Positions 7,562 to 17,368 are shown, numbered from the stretch's first letter. The stretch: 57,891 bases of DNA from CAIYOL01 sp964494805 (GCA_964494805.1 CAZBST010000014.1:1-57891), one strand, 5' to 3'. A program made the numbers and translations. Notes: generated from the sequence alone by a model not told the origin.

Positions 7562-8761
7562 ATGGCAGGTTGGAAACTAAAAACACGAAGTCTGCAGCCG
7601 ATAGGATTGGACATAGGTCACAACTCTATCAAAATGATTCAACTGGCGATAAGTGAGGAACATATAAGTGTCCTTGCAGCGAATAAAGTTCGTTTTAAGG
7701 CAGGTATGAACAGCGATGAAGAAGCAAGAAGGAGCTTTGTTGTTTCTGCGGTAAAGCGAGTTCTGGCGGAGGGTAAGTTTCGCGGACGAAATGTTGTCTC
7801 GTGTTTGCCAAATGACAAATTGAAAATAACGAGTCTGCGACTGGCCGAGACGGAAACAGACGGAATCGAGCAGGCATTGAAAAAAGAAGCCGGTCAACGT
7901 TTTGGATTGGACCCTGAGAAGGACACAATTGACTATTTGGTTGCCGGGGATGTTCAGTGCGGCGATGAGATCAGGAATGAGCTGATATTGTTTGCCGCAT
8001 CCGATGAAACAATAAGAAGCCATATTGCACTGCTTGAGGATGTGCGGCTTAGACCTGTGGCCATAGATACGGTTCCAGGTGCATTGTTCAGAAGTTTTAA
8101 GAGGTCACGGCGGCGCGAGGAAGATAAAGAGCAGACGGTTGTTTTTGTGGATGTCGGCAGCCGGTTCACTACGGTGGTGTTTGGACGCGGAGGGGAAATT
8201 AGTTTTACCAAGCAGATACCGATTGGCGGGGAAAAATTTAACAGCGAAATCGCATCGAAATTAGGGGTCAGCATCGACGAAGCTGAAATGCTGCGGGCTA
8301 AATTGCAGATGGAAAGTGCGATAAAGGCGGAGATGAGCCTTGGTGTGCCGCAGTCAAGCCCGCCGGGGGGAGACAACCCTGTTTCGATTCTGCAAGCAGG
8401 GCAGGATGGGAATGCTCTCGATACATCGACTCAGCAGGTAATGGTTGATGCGATCGGAGGAGCCGCTGAGGAGCTGGCAAAAGAGATATCGCTGTGTTTG
8501 AGATATTATACGGTGACATTCAGAGGCAAACATGTTGAGCGAGCAGTTTTTTCCGGGGGAGAAGCATACGAAAGAATTTTGCTAAATGTTTTGAGACGGC
8601 ACCTGACCGCCAAGATTGAGGTTGCTCAGCCATTGAAAGGCTTGGATATCTTAGATAATGCGAATGTAAATTTTGATAATAACAGGCGAGATTTACTTTG
8701 TGAGTGGGCGGTAGCAATGGGGCTTAGTCTTAAGGGCTGGGAAGACCAGCGACGATTATGA
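7562..8761 (+). CDS. pilM: PilM-like actin-fold assembly ATPase
   Basis: A 399-residue cytoplasmic protein of the PilM/FtsA-like actin fold. It begins with IGLDIGHNSIKMIQL (phosphate-1 loop near residue 16), then TVVFVDVGSRFTTVVF near residue 196 and AVFSGGEAYERILL near residue 333, the nucleotide-binding loops. PilM binds the PilN cytoplasmic tail and couples the inner-membrane PilNO complex to the motor ATPase. It overlaps the next gene by 4 bp (ATGA). An in-cluster PilM favours a type IV pilus-type inner-membrane platform over a classic GspL. Confidence 0.88.
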   Translation: MAGWKLKTRSLQPIGLDIGHNSIKMIQLAISEEHISVLAANKVRFKAGMNSDEEARRSFVVSAVKRVLAEGKFRGRNVVSCLPNDKLKITSLRLAETETDGIEQALKKEAGQRFGLDPEKDTIDYLVAGDVQCGDEIRNELILFAASDETIRSHIALLEDVRLRPVAIDTVPGALFRSFKRSRRREEDKEQTVVFVDVGSRFTTVVFGRGGEISFTKQIPIGGEKFNSEIASKLGVSIDEAEMLRAKLQMESAIKAEMSLGVPQSSPPGGDNPVSILQAGQDGNALDTSTQQVMVDAIGGAAEELAKEISLCLRYYTVTFRGKHVERAVFSGGEAYERILLNVLRRHLTAKIEVAQPLKGLDILDNANVNFDNNRRDLLCEWAVAMGLSLKGWEDQRRL

Positions 8762-9501
8762 AAGAAATTGATTTTCTCCCAACATGGTACAAAAGCGGCA
8801 GACAACGGCAGATTAGCTATCGCACGCAATATGCCGGCTTAGGCGGTATATTTGTAGCAATGGTGGTGTGGAATTTTGTTGTGATTCATTCACTTTCAAA
8901 AGCTGAAGCAGCACTTGCCCAGGCGGAATTGAAATTGGAGAGCACAGAAAGTGCAACACGAGAATTCGCCGAGATTAAAAGCGAAGCGGCGCATTTGCAG
9001 ACAAAAGCGAGAACCATAGAAGAAATTGATGCCAAAATTGACATTGCAAATGTTTTAGCTGAGATCAGCTTTTTGATTGATAAAAAGATAGTGTTGAGCA
9101 AAGTCGAATTCATCGCCGAGAAGTTCGGAGGCAAGCAGGAAGGGAAACCAAACAGCCGTTCTACAGTTAGAGTGGTCGGTGGTAATTTTAGCAGTAAAGA
9201 GTCGCTGCCACTCGGTGACGTCAGATTTAAGGTGTTGATGAATGGTGTTGCGTCAGATGCAGGCGATGTAGCGGCATTGATATGCAGGCTGGAAGATTCG
9301 CCATATTTTTGTCAGGTCATACCGTTGTTTACACGGAACAAGGAGGTGAAAACAGCAGCTGATGCTGGCGGAGAGAAATTTCAAGTGAGCGAATTTGAGA
9401 TAAGCTGCAATCTGGCGAATTATCGGCAAGAGAGATCTTGTTCTGCCACAGCGGATAAATTTGTAGGAGAAGCACAAAAGGAGAAGGCGGAAGGTTTGTG
9501 A
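8758..9501 (+). CDS. pilN: PilN-like inner-membrane assembly protein
   Basis: A 247-residue bitopic protein. A short cytoplasmic N-terminus starts MKEIDFLPTWY, close to the I-[ND]-F/L-LP motif by which PilN binds PilM. One transmembrane helix lies at about residues 24-44, followed by a coiled coil (residues 45-95) and a small mixed domain. It overlaps pilM and the next gene by 4 bp each, indicating coupled translation of PilM-PilN-PilO. Confidence 0.8.
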   Translation: MKEIDFLPTWYKSGRQRQISYRTQYAGLGGIFVAMVVWNFVVIHSLSKAEAALAQAELKLESTESATREFAEIKSEAAHLQTKARTIEEIDAKIDIANVLAEISFLIDKKIVLSKVEFIAEKFGGKQEGKPNSRSTVRVVGGNFSSKESLPLGDVRFKVLMNGVASDAGDVAALICRLEDSPYFCQVIPLFTRNKEVKTAADAGGEKFQVSEFEISCNLANYRQERSCSATADKFVGEAQKEKAEGL

Positions 9502-10049
9502 TATTATTTCGAGAAAGACAACAAATAGCGATATGTGTTGCAGCCGCAGTGATGATTTGCGGGTTTGTGCTGTTTAGATATCTGCCTTTGCAAAGAAAAA
9601 CTAAGTTTCTCAAGCAGGCCTACGCAGCACAGATGCTTGCTATTTCAGAAGCCTCGGCTGAAAGCAGGCAGATACCGATAATCAAAGAGCAGTTGGTGGG
9701 TCTGCAAGCAGAGGTTGGAAACTATGAGCGACAAATACCTTCGCAAAGGGAGCTTGGCGAGTTTTTGCAAAGAATCGCTGACATAATGAATGAGCATAAT
9801 CTTAAGGGACAGATGATTCAGCCGGGTAAAGAAATAAAAGCAGGGGAGCTGAACTGCATACCGATAAATATGCAGTGTAAAGGTAGACTGTCGCAGATAT
9901 TCGAATTTTATAAACGTGTGCAAGGGTTGGATAGATTGATTCGCATCGAGCATATAAAGCTTATGAATGACGGTGATTTCAGCGGCGAAGTGATTATGCA
10001 GACAAATGCGGTTATTTATTACAGGGCAGAGGTCGGACAATCGCCATAA
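9498..10049 (+). CDS. pilO: PilO-like inner-membrane assembly protein
   Basis: A 183-residue protein starting at GTG 9498. One transmembrane helix lies at about residues 9-26, then a coiled coil to about residue 80, and a compact domain with LGEFLQRIADIMNEHNL and IPINMQCKGRLSQIFEFYKRV, the usual PilO pattern. It probably dimerises with PilN in the periplasm and links to the PilP/GspC-like protein next door. Confidence 0.8.
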   Translation: MILFRERQQIAICVAAAVMICGFVLFRYLPLQRKTKFLKQAYAAQMLAISEASAESRQIPIIKEQLVGLQAEVGNYERQIPSQRELGEFLQRIADIMNEHNLKGQMIQPGKEIKAGELNCIPINMQCKGRLSQIFEFYKRVQGLDRLIRIEHIKLMNDGDFSGEVIMQTNAVIYYRAEVGQSP

Positions 10050-10106
10050 GACGTCCCCAAGCAGAGATAGGAGAAAAAACATACTCGAAAAGAGAGTTAA
10101 GAAAAT

Positions 10107-10715
10107 ATGAAGCAGAACCTGAGAAACAGTGCTAATAGGAACAACAAGGTTTTCGGTCAATTGGCAGCGGAGAAGAAGAAAACCGCTATAGCGGTATGTT
10201 TAATTACGGTGATGGTTCTTATGTGGGTCAGAGTGCTTGGAAGGAAGGGGCCGCAGAGCGCCAATGCGGCAATAATGACACAAGAGATAACGGAGGACCG
10301 GATGAGTCCGGAATTAAAAGTATCTTTTATAGAATTGCCGAAAGTCGAGGGCCGCAATGATGTGCTCACCAGAGATTTTTTTGCTGTGGGCAGCTGGTGG
10401 GATTTTATGGGAGGCGGAGAGGGAAAACTGATTGACGATGGACGAGAGATGATGGACGACAAGGGAGACAGCAGTGAAGAAACAGCCAGATGGGTTGCAG
10501 GGAAACTTAAGCTGGAAGCAATAGTGCTGGGCGAAAATCCCCAGGCTTTTATTAATGATAAGCTGCTGTCGGCGGGAGATAAGCTGTTTGTCAGAGACGG
10601 AACCAGTACATATGAATGCGAGGTAACTAAAATTGAAGAAAACACGGTGTCTATAAGATGTGGAGAAACAGAAATAACATTAAAACTCATGCAGGCACCG
10701 ATAATTGATAAATAA
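10107..10715 (+). CDS. PilP/GspC-like periplasmic linker
   Basis: A 202-residue bitopic protein with one transmembrane helix (about residues 28-44) and a low-complexity linker. A C-terminal beta domain (LKLEAIVLGENPQAFINDKLLSAGDKL onward) matches the GspC homology region/PilP pattern of a small beta-barrel. Such proteins dock the inner-membrane platform to the secretin; the secretin gene follows 29 nt downstream. Sequence alone does not separate PilP from GspC. Confidence 0.72.
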   Translation: MKQNLRNSANRNNKVFGQLAAEKKKTAIAVCLITVMVLMWVRVLGRKGPQSANAAIMTQEITEDRMSPELKVSFIELPKVEGRNDVLTRDFFAVGSWWDFMGGGEGKLIDDGREMMDDKGDSSEETARWVAGKLKLEAIVLGENPQAFINDKLLSAGDKLFVRDGTSTYECEVTKIEENTVSIRCGETEITLKLMQAPIIDK

Positions 10716-10744
10716 AAAAACATCAAAAAAAAGAGAGATAAATT

Positions 10745-12493
10745 ATGTATCACAATAAAAATTCAAATAACAGGATCAGGAATAAAAGGGCGTTGTTCAT
10801 ATCGGGCTTTGCGGCGCAAGCTATCTTGATGATATTGGCCGTGACGGCAGCAACGACATTTGGCGATGTTGAGCAAAGCCCAATGACAGCCGAGGCAACA
10901 GAAGACATCAATGCGAAGGACATTGATGTAAGCAGCGGTGAAAATATAGCGACAGGCGGAATGATACAGTCAATCACCTTCGATAAGGACAGAACAATCA
11001 AAGACGGACTTCGTGTTTTGTCGGCAATGTATAAGAAGAATATAGTTCCATCGGCGAAGGTCGATGGAGTAATGGGATTTACGCGCCTATACAACGTAAC
11101 CTTTGAAGAGGCGATGGACGCTATTTTAGGTGCGAACTTCAAATACGAGCAAAAAGGTCAGCTAATCATGGTATATACCGCAGAAGAATACAAGAAGATT
11201 AAAGAAGACAAAAGCCGGATGGAACACAAGGTTTTTATCTTGTACTACATAAACGCAGCCGAGGTAAAAGCCCTGGTTACACCGTTACTGAGCGAGTTGG
11301 GTAAGGTTACCTCGACTACTGCTGCTGCGGTTGACACCGAAGCCGGCAAGGGCGGTGATACGACCAGTATGAGGGATACGGTACTCGTTTACGATTTTCC
11401 CGAAAGACTCGAGCAGATTGGCCGGATGATTAAGGAAATAGACGTAAAGCCGCAGCAGATTCTGATAGAAGTTACAGTTCTCAAGGCAACGCTCACAGAG
11501 ACTACAGAATTCGGCATAAACTGGACGAGGATAGCCGGAATGACGGCAGTTCCAGGCACAGGGTTTCCTTTTGGAATGGCTGTAGGTCTTGCAAGCGGGA
11601 TAACACCAGCGGGAACCGGCCTTACTGCTACCTTCTCGAATGAAGAGGTAGTGGCCACAATTACTGCTCTGGAGGACGTAAGCAATGTAACGGTTTTAGC
11701 TAACCCCAAGATTATGGCACTGAATAAACAGGCCGGTTATATAAACATCGGCAACGAAACCGGTTATACTGAGAGCACAACACAAACTTCAGGAGGCAAC
11801 ACAACAGCATCGGTAGCATTTCTCCCAAGCGGTACGCTTTTGAAGTTCAGGCCCTTTATATGCGAGAATGGATATGTTCGTATGGAGGTTAACCCTGAGG
11901 AGAGTACTGCCAGCACCGTCACTACTGTTACCGGTGTTGTTATACCGTCGAAAACTATTACGCAGGTTAAGACCAACATAATGGTTCAAGACGGCCAGAC
12001 AATTATTATGGGGGGGCTATTCAAAGAAAGCATTACCAGTACTGATGGACAGGTGCCTGTTGTGGGTGATATACCTATTCTCGGCGCACTGGCCAAAAAA
12101 ACCAAGGACACGAATGTTCGCACAGAACTTATTATATTGATGACGCCGCATATTATTAGTACGCCGGAAAATCTTGCATCCGAATCTGAAGACAGAATGA
12201 GCGACATCAGCCGGATTTACTATGGTTCGAGAAAAGGGATAAGTTCGCTTTCAAGAGTGCGGATTTATGAAGACTGCTATGCAGAAGCCGTAGAATGCTA
12301 CCTTAAAGGCAATAAGAAAGCCGCAATGAACAAGTTGAACTGGGTAACTTATGTCCGGCCGGAATATCTGGAGGCATCACGCCTGAAAGAAAGGATTATT
12401 CGCGAAACCGCTCCCGGTGGTGCGGCAACGATAGAAAGAATTATGCTCGATGTTATCGAACGAGAAGAATCGAAAAAGTGGTTAAGAAAATAA
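10745..12493 (+). CDS. Secretin, GspD/PilQ family
   Basis: A 582-residue outer-membrane secretin. It has an N-terminal signal segment (about residues 15-40) and an STN/N0-like domain (TIKDGLRVLSAMY, LYNVTFEEAMDAIL). One N1-like domain with an insertion follows (YYINAAEVKALVTPLLSEL), then the secretin core from QQILIEVTVL near residue 238. The core carries VTVLANPKIMALNKQAG, VQDGQTIIMGGL and VPVVGDIPILGALAKK, ending at LIILMTPHII. About 110 helical residues follow the barrel, TPR-like or an S-domain-like tail. It is shorter at the N-terminus than classic GspD, which has N0 to N3. Confidence 0.9.
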   Translation: MYHNKNSNNRIRNKRALFISGFAAQAILMILAVTAATTFGDVEQSPMTAEATEDINAKDIDVSSGENIATGGMIQSITFDKDRTIKDGLRVLSAMYKKNIVPSAKVDGVMGFTRLYNVTFEEAMDAILGANFKYEQKGQLIMVYTAEEYKKIKEDKSRMEHKVFILYYINAAEVKALVTPLLSELGKVTSTTAAAVDTEAGKGGDTTSMRDTVLVYDFPERLEQIGRMIKEIDVKPQQILIEVTVLKATLTETTEFGINWTRIAGMTAVPGTGFPFGMAVGLASGITPAGTGLTATFSNEEVVATITALEDVSNVTVLANPKIMALNKQAGYINIGNETGYTESTTQTSGGNTTASVAFLPSGTLLKFRPFICENGYVRMEVNPEESTASTVTTVTGVVIPSKTITQVKTNIMVQDGQTIIMGGLFKESITSTDGQVPVVGDIPILGALAKKTKDTNVRTELIILMTPHIISTPENLASESEDRMSDISRIYYGSRKGISSLSRVRIYEDCYAEAVECYLKGNKKAAMNKLNWVTYVRPEYLEASRLKERIIRETAPGGAATIERIMLDVIEREESKKWLRK

Positions 12494-12519
12494 ACCAAAA
12501 TAAATAAGGAAGATTAAAA

Positions 12520-13785
12520 ATGTTACACAAAATAATAATAATGGCGGCCATAATTATTTGTTTGGGCTGTGTTGGTTGTGAATCACACTCGGAGAGCAAA
12601 AAATTGGCGACGGAGCGGTGGGATAAAGCTTCGGCGGAGATAAAGCTGAAATTAGCCCAGCAAAAGTATGAGAATAATTATTTTGGTGAGGCCAGGGAGG
12701 TCGTTTCCGAATGTATAACCGCCGACCCTAATAATGCTCAGGCTCATTTGCTGTATGGTAAACTGCTTTTGGCTGAGGACAAGGAGGCAGATGCGGCGAG
12801 GGAATTGCAATTGGCAGTTGAGTTGGATGAAGAACTTGGGGAAGGATGGTATTGGCTGGGCCTGGCGGCTGAAGGGCCGTCCTCTTTTCTGTCTTCGACA
12901 GAAGACAAGGGGGAACAGGCGCTGTTTTACTACAATAAGGCGCTGTCGCTTAATCCTGCCAACATCGATTATATTCTTGCCGTTGCCGAAACATACGCTG
13001 AACAGGAAAAGCTCGAAGAGGCGATAAAGTTACTCGAAGAAAAAATAGCGGCTATGCCGAGAGAGATTTCGCTGAAGACTGCGGCGGCGGATTTGATGTG
13101 GCAAGCAGGTGAAAATGAGCAGGCTATTGAGCTTTACAAACAGGCGATGCTAATGAAAGACGATGATAGCGGCATAGCTGAAGCACTTGGGTACTGTTAT
13201 GTATTCAGCAGTCGGTGGAGGGAAGGGGCAGAGATTTTTCACAAATTGATTGAGCAATGCGAGGACGAACAACCGGCCACGGCACAGCACGCGGCCGTAT
13301 CAGGGAAGAAGAAATTATATCTGCAAGTGGCGGCATTGTGCAGTATGAACTGTGCTCAATATGACAGGGCTGTTAATTACTACAACGAATTAAGCATCGA
13401 AGAAAGAGATAACGCTGAGATTTGGGTGAAAATGGGTCAGGCGGCGTTAGGCGCAAGAGAGGCGGAGAGAGCGTTTATGTGCGGCGAGAGGGCATTGGCT
13501 CTACAGCCGGGTGATGTAGATGCTACTATCCTTGTCGGATGTGCCCAATATTCGATGGGAGACTATACTGCAGCAATCAAAAGTTTTGAAAAAATAGTCT
13601 CAGATGAGAAAAATGCAGGTATTTCGTGGCTTATGAGGGCAAGATGTTATGAACAACTTGGCCTGGATGACGAAGCAGTACGAGCATATGAAAAAGCATT
13701 GGAAATAGAACCCCATAGCGAACTGGGTGATTTTCTGGCTAAAGGAAAAGATGTAGAGGATTTGGGATTTACGACTGAAGATTAA
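12520..13785 (+). CDS. TPR lipoprotein, probable secretin pilotin-like factor
   Basis: A 421-residue protein with a lipoprotein signal (MLHKIIIMAAIIICLGCVGC, Cys near residue 17 or 20) and multiple TPR units. Examples are ANAQAHLLYGKLLL, WYWLGLAAE/QALFYYNKALSLNP, ISWLMRARCYEQLGLDDEAVRAYEKALEIEP. TPR lipoproteins such as PilF/PilW help secretin assembly, and its position 26 nt after the secretin fits that role, though this is inference. A stretch of about 12 residues (GPSSFLSSTEDKGE) interrupts one TPR repeat. It is encoded by palindromic element copy C (12877-12913). Confidence 0.82.
   Translation: MLHKIIIMAAIIICLGCVGCESHSESKKLATERWDKASAEIKLKLAQQKYENNYFGEAREVVSECITADPNNAQAHLLYGKLLLAEDKEADAARELQLAVELDEELGEGWYWLGLAAEGPSSFLSSTEDKGEQALFYYNKALSLNPANIDYILAVAETYAEQEKLEEAIKLLEEKIAAMPREISLKTAAADLMWQAGENEQAIELYKQAMLMKDDDSGIAEALGYCYVFSSRWREGAEIFHKLIEQCEDEQPATAQHAAVSGKKKLYLQVAALCSMNCAQYDRAVNYYNELSIEERDNAEIWVKMGQAALGAREAERAFMCGERALALQPGDVDATILVGCAQYSMGDYTAAIKSFEKIVSDEKNAGISWLMRARCYEQLGLDDEAVRAYEKALEIEPHSELGDFLAKGKDVEDLGFTTED
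12877..12913 (-). repeat. Palindromic element, copy C, inside a coding sequence
   Basis: Read on the minus strand: CCCCC, TTGTCTTC, loop TGTC, GAAGACAG, then AAAAGAGGACGG. It shares the inner stem TGTCTTC/GAAGACA and the TGTS-type loop with copies A and B. It is inserted in frame in the TPR lipoprotein. Confidence 0.7.
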
Positions 13786-13819
13786 TTTGCCTGCGGCGGA
13801 TTAAAGAAGAATCGGAGAT

Positions 13820-15187
13820 GTGATTTTGGAATCAGTAGCAAACTTATATGTTATTGTTACAAGCGTCGCAGCAGCAGGCGCGATTTTGTTTGGCTGGTGT
13901 TGGCTAAGGATGGCCCGCGGAATTGTGTCCATAATCAGAGAGCTCAAGGCGGATAAGACGACACGAATTAAATCCGGCGGCAGCAAAATAGTAAATGAAC
14001 TGAGCGAGGCGATTAATAAACATTTTGGCGGTAACAGCAGTTATATAGAAGAACTCGAAAAGCAAATCAAGGACTTGCAACTTAAGATTCAACTGCTGCG
14101 AAGACAAAAAGGAAATACCGATGCGATTATATACGGTATCCGTGATGCGGTTATCGTTATTGATGAGTTTGACAAGCTGTTGATGGCAAATGATGCGGCC
14201 GGCAAACTTTTTAATTTTGATTATAAAAGGTCACAGCACAAACCTATTGGCGAGCTTGTCAGCGGTGAAAAAACAAAGGCGGGCAGGAATGAGTTTGTAG
14301 ATTTTCTGTGTCAAAGCAGGCAAAGTAAAGCGCGACATACCAGACGCGAAATTGTTTTTTCAAACGAGAATGGGTCAAAGACTTTTGACTGCATTGTTTC
14401 CTGTATTTACGACGATGGGGAGCGGGTTTGCGGAGTTGTTGCAGTACTGCACGATATTACACGCGAGAAAGAAATATCGCAGATGAAAAACGATTTTGTA
14501 AATCACGTTTCGCACGAATTAAAAACTCCTCTTGCTTCCATCAGCGCCTATTCCGAAATGCTGGTTGACGGAGAAGCGGACGACGAACAGACAAGAAAAG
14601 AATTTTATTCAGTGATTCAAAGTCAGGCGAGGAGACTAAATCGGCTGATTGAAGATATGCTGAATACTTCGAGGATAGAATCGGGTCTGATAAAGATAGA
14701 TAAGAAACGTGTCAGCCTGACAATACTAATAGAAGAACAGCTACAAATGGTAAAAGGTTATGCTGAAGAGAAGAACATTGAGATTATCGGACAAAAGCCG
14801 ATTGTGTTCGATCAGGTGTATGCGGATAAGGATATGATTTCACAGGTCATTGTTAATCTGCTCAGTAACGCAGTTAAATATACTCCCAGCGGAGGCACGG
14901 TAAAAATTGAAACCGAGGTTGACGAAATCGCAGGTCTGGCGCGGGTCAGTATAACCGATACCGGGGTCGGGATTCCTGAAGATGAAGTCGAACATATCTT
15001 TGATAAGTTTTACAGGGTCGGCGCAAATAAGAAACAAGCAGAAGGGACAGGGCTGGGACTTAATCTTGTTAAACAAATAATCGAAAAAGCTCATGATGGC
15101 CGGGTGTTTGTTACAAGTAAGCCCGGTGTTGGCAGCACATTTGGCTTTGAGCTGCCTTTGGCGACTGCAGAGGTAGTAAAAACGTGA
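13820..15187 (+). CDS. PAS-domain sensor histidine kinase
   Basis: A 455-residue kinase starting at GTG. One N-terminal transmembrane helix (about 7-28), a coiled coil (75-97) and a PAS domain (about 100-215; IIYGIRDAVIVIDEFDKLLMAND) precede HisKA, with His232 in VSHELKTPLAS. The HATPase_c domain has NLLSNAVKYTP, DTGVGIP and GTGLGLNLVKQII. It lies 34 nt after the TPR lipoprotein and 40 nt before a receiver gene, so they are likely partners. Its place between the secretin block and the assembly ATPase suggests it senses or controls the pilus/secretion machine. Confidence 0.9.
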   Translation: MILESVANLYVIVTSVAAAGAILFGWCWLRMARGIVSIIRELKADKTTRIKSGGSKIVNELSEAINKHFGGNSSYIEELEKQIKDLQLKIQLLRRQKGNTDAIIYGIRDAVIVIDEFDKLLMANDAAGKLFNFDYKRSQHKPIGELVSGEKTKAGRNEFVDFLCQSRQSKARHTRREIVFSNENGSKTFDCIVSCIYDDGERVCGVVAVLHDITREKEISQMKNDFVNHVSHELKTPLASISAYSEMLVDGEADDEQTRKEFYSVIQSQARRLNRLIEDMLNTSRIESGLIKIDKKRVSLTILIEEQLQMVKGYAEEKNIEIIGQKPIVFDQVYADKDMISQVIVNLLSNAVKYTPSGGTVKIETEVDEIAGLARVSITDTGVGIPEDEVEHIFDKFYRVGANKKQAEGTGLGLNLVKQIIEKAHDGRVFVTSKPGVGSTFGFELPLATAEVVKT

Positions 15188-15227
15188 AGCATCTTTTTGA
15201 CACGAGGGACTTTTTGGAGACAGGATA

Positions 15228-15623
15228 ATGGCAGAAAGAAAGGTTTTAGTTGCGGATGACGAGATACATATTGTTCATGTGGTAACTATAAAACTTCGTA
15301 ATAACGGCTATGAGGTGATATCAGCAGAGAACGGCGCTGATGCCTTTGCGCTGGCCTGTGAAGAGAAGCCGGATATTATCGTTACGGATTTTCAGATGCC
15401 CGGTATGACAGGAGTGGAACTCGTGCGGAAACTTCGGCAGAACGAAACGACAAAAAATATACCGGTGATTATGCTGACGGCAAGGGGCTTTGCTATTGAA
15501 GATAAGGAAAAGGAGGCGTTGGAGATATCAGAGCTTCTCAGTAAGCCGTTCAGTCCCAAGGAGCTGTTAAGAAGCATCGAGGACATTCTGTATCAGAAGG
15601 CGATAATACAAAATAAACAGTGA
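15228..15623 (+). CDS. Single-domain response regulator (CheY-like)
   Basis: A 131-residue stand-alone receiver. It has the acidic pair in VADDEIHI, phospho-acceptor Asp54 in IVTDFQMPGM, the Thr of MLTARG near residue 84 and Lys106 in LSKPFSPKEL. There is no output domain, so it must act by protein contact, perhaps on the overlapping GAF-HD-GYP protein or the motor. Its stop overlaps the candidate GTG start of that gene. Confidence 0.92.
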   Translation: MAERKVLVADDEIHIVHVVTIKLRNNGYEVISAENGADAFALACEEKPDIIVTDFQMPGMTGVELVRKLRQNETTKNIPVIMLTARGFAIEDKEKEALEISELLSKPFSPKELLRSIEDILYQKAIIQNKQ

Positions 15624-17368
15624 TTTGTTTTTTGGATGGAACTATGCGGGATACAACTGAAAAAGATTTAAACTCATTACAACTGCGTGAGTTGAAAAGG
15701 TTTGGTGGCAGGATGAACAAGCTCGGTGTCAATTTCGCGGTTTGTAATGCCGACAGCGAAGTGGTATTGCTATGCGACGGTAGCAAATTCAAGAGTGACC
15801 AAGAGCAGTTAATAAAGTTGAGCCGACAGGTTTTAAAACAAAACGACGAGGGAAGTAGCACCGAGACACCTGTGCCTGTGAAACCTATGCAGGCAGAGGC
15901 GCAAGTTCGCCGACTCGACGAAGGCAATCAAGTTTTAGCTACCGTTCTGAAATCGGACGGCGAGGCTGTTGGAGCGGCTTTGATAGACTGCGGCCGCGAG
16001 CGACGGTGGACGAGTGGTGAAGAACAAGTAGCGAGTGAGATGCTTGGGCTTTTGGCGGAGAATTTTCAAGTGACAGCAGAAGCTGAGAAACAAATTGAAA
16101 TAGTCAGCAATGAGCTGGCGCAAACCTACGAGGAACTGGTGCTGCTTCACAAACTCAGCACAAATATGAAAGTTACCGAACCAGATTCTACTTTTCTTCA
16201 GATGGCCTGTGACAGCTTAGCCGATATTGTCGGTGTCGAGGGTATGGCAATACTGTTGGAAAAGACCGTAGAGGGTGAAAAACGGCTGGTTCTGGCTGCG
16301 GGGTTAGGATTGATAGATGTGAACGAACAAATGGTCGGTGCTTTAAAGAACCGATTAATTGAGGAAGTAAACAGCGGGCACGAGGCATTGCTGGACAGTG
16401 AAGTGGATTCGCCTTTCAAATATAACTGGCCTGCGAACATAAAAAGTATTATTGCGGTGCCTCTCTGGGGCAAAGTGAAAACGGGAGCCTCCTTTCCTTG
16501 TTCCAAAGGAAGCAAAGGGGCGGAGGAGGCACTCTGCCTGGGGACGCCCTGCGGCGAAAATGAAAACTCCATAATAGGCCTGATGGTCGCAATAAACAGA
16601 ATTGACAAGCCGGACTTCGACAGCACGGATGCAAAACTATTTAATTCGGTGGCCAACGGATGTGCTATTTTTATCGATAACGGCAGACTGTTCAGGGACC
16701 TTGAAGAATTATTTATAGGTTCTTTAAAAGCATTAACAAGCAGTATTGATGCGAAGGACCCGTATACTCGCGGCCATTCTGAAAGGGTCGCATTTATCTC
16801 CCGGTGGATTGCTGAGAGAATAGACGGAGAAGAACCATTAGAAGGAGAACAAATACACAAGATTTATTTGACCGGATTACTGCACGATATAGGAAAAATG
16901 GGAGTAGACGACGCAGTGTTGCGCAAGAAAGGCAAGCTGACTGAGCAAGAGATGAACGATATAAGGAAACATCCGTCGATAGGGGCAGGTATTTTAAGCG
17001 GAATAAAACAAATGCGTGATATTGTGCCCGGTGTGTTGTATCACCACGAGCGAGCCGACGGCAAGGGTTATCCCAACGGTTTAACGGGCGGGCAGATACC
17101 ACTGGTGGGCAAAATTATCGGGCTGGCGGACAGTTTTGATGCAATGACATCGAAGCGCACTTACAGGGATGCTATGACTGTAGAAGAAGCACGAGAGGAA
17201 ATAGAAAAGGGATTAGGCACACAGTTTGACGAGAAAGTGGGAAGGGTATTTATCAACAGCGACCTTTGTCAACTCTGGGATATTATGCAAGAGGGATTAG
17301 CTGAAATTTATGGGGGTGGTAATTTATCAGAATATGGCGCTGCCGCTATTGAGGAATTAGTCAGATGA
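15620..17368 (+). CDS. GAF and HD-GYP domain phosphodiesterase
   Basis: A predicted c-di-GMP phosphodiesterase of 582 residues from GTG 15620; ATG 15644 is an alternative with a better GGATGGA site. It has an N-terminal sensor-like region, a coiled coil (about 150-180), a GAF domain (about 180-365) and a C-terminal HD-GYP domain. The HD pair is near residues 422-423 (LLHDIGKMG), HHE near 475-477 and DGKGYP near 480-485. All metal and GYP residues are present, so it should be active. A 30-residue insertion with hairpin DNA interrupts the GAF domain (about residues 289-319). It overlaps the STAS gene by 4 bp. Confidence 0.88.
   Translation: MICFLDGTMRDTTEKDLNSLQLRELKRFGGRMNKLGVNFAVCNADSEVVLLCDGSKFKSDQEQLIKLSRQVLKQNDEGSSTETPVPVKPMQAEAQVRRLDEGNQVLATVLKSDGEAVGAALIDCGRERRWTSGEEQVASEMLGLLAENFQVTAEAEKQIEIVSNELAQTYEELVLLHKLSTNMKVTEPDSTFLQMACDSLADIVGVEGMAILLEKTVEGEKRLVLAAGLGLIDVNEQMVGALKNRLIEEVNSGHEALLDSEVDSPFKYNWPANIKSIIAVPLWGKVKTGASFPCSKGSKGAEEALCLGTPCGENENSIIGLMVAINRIDKPDFDSTDAKLFNSVANGCAIFIDNGRLFRDLEELFIGSLKALTSSIDAKDPYTRGHSERVAFISRWIAERIDGEEPLEGEQIHKIYLTGLLHDIGKMGVDDAVLRKKGKLTEQEMNDIRKHPSIGAGILSGIKQMRDIVPGVLYHHERADGKGYPNGLTGGQIPLVGKIIGLADSFDAMTSKRTYRDAMTVEEAREEIEKGLGTQFDEKVGRVFINSDLCQLWDIMQEGLAEIYGGGNLSEYGAAAIEELVR
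16487..16530 (+). repeat. Hairpin insertion inside the GAF domain
   Basis: Outer stem GCCTCC (16487-16492)/GGAGGC (16525-16530) encloses an inner TTCCTT/AAGGAA hairpin. It is in frame, in a position where GAF domains have a loop before the final beta strands. Its nested-hairpin layout resembles elements A-C, but the inner sequence differs, so it may be a second family. Confidence 0.5.
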
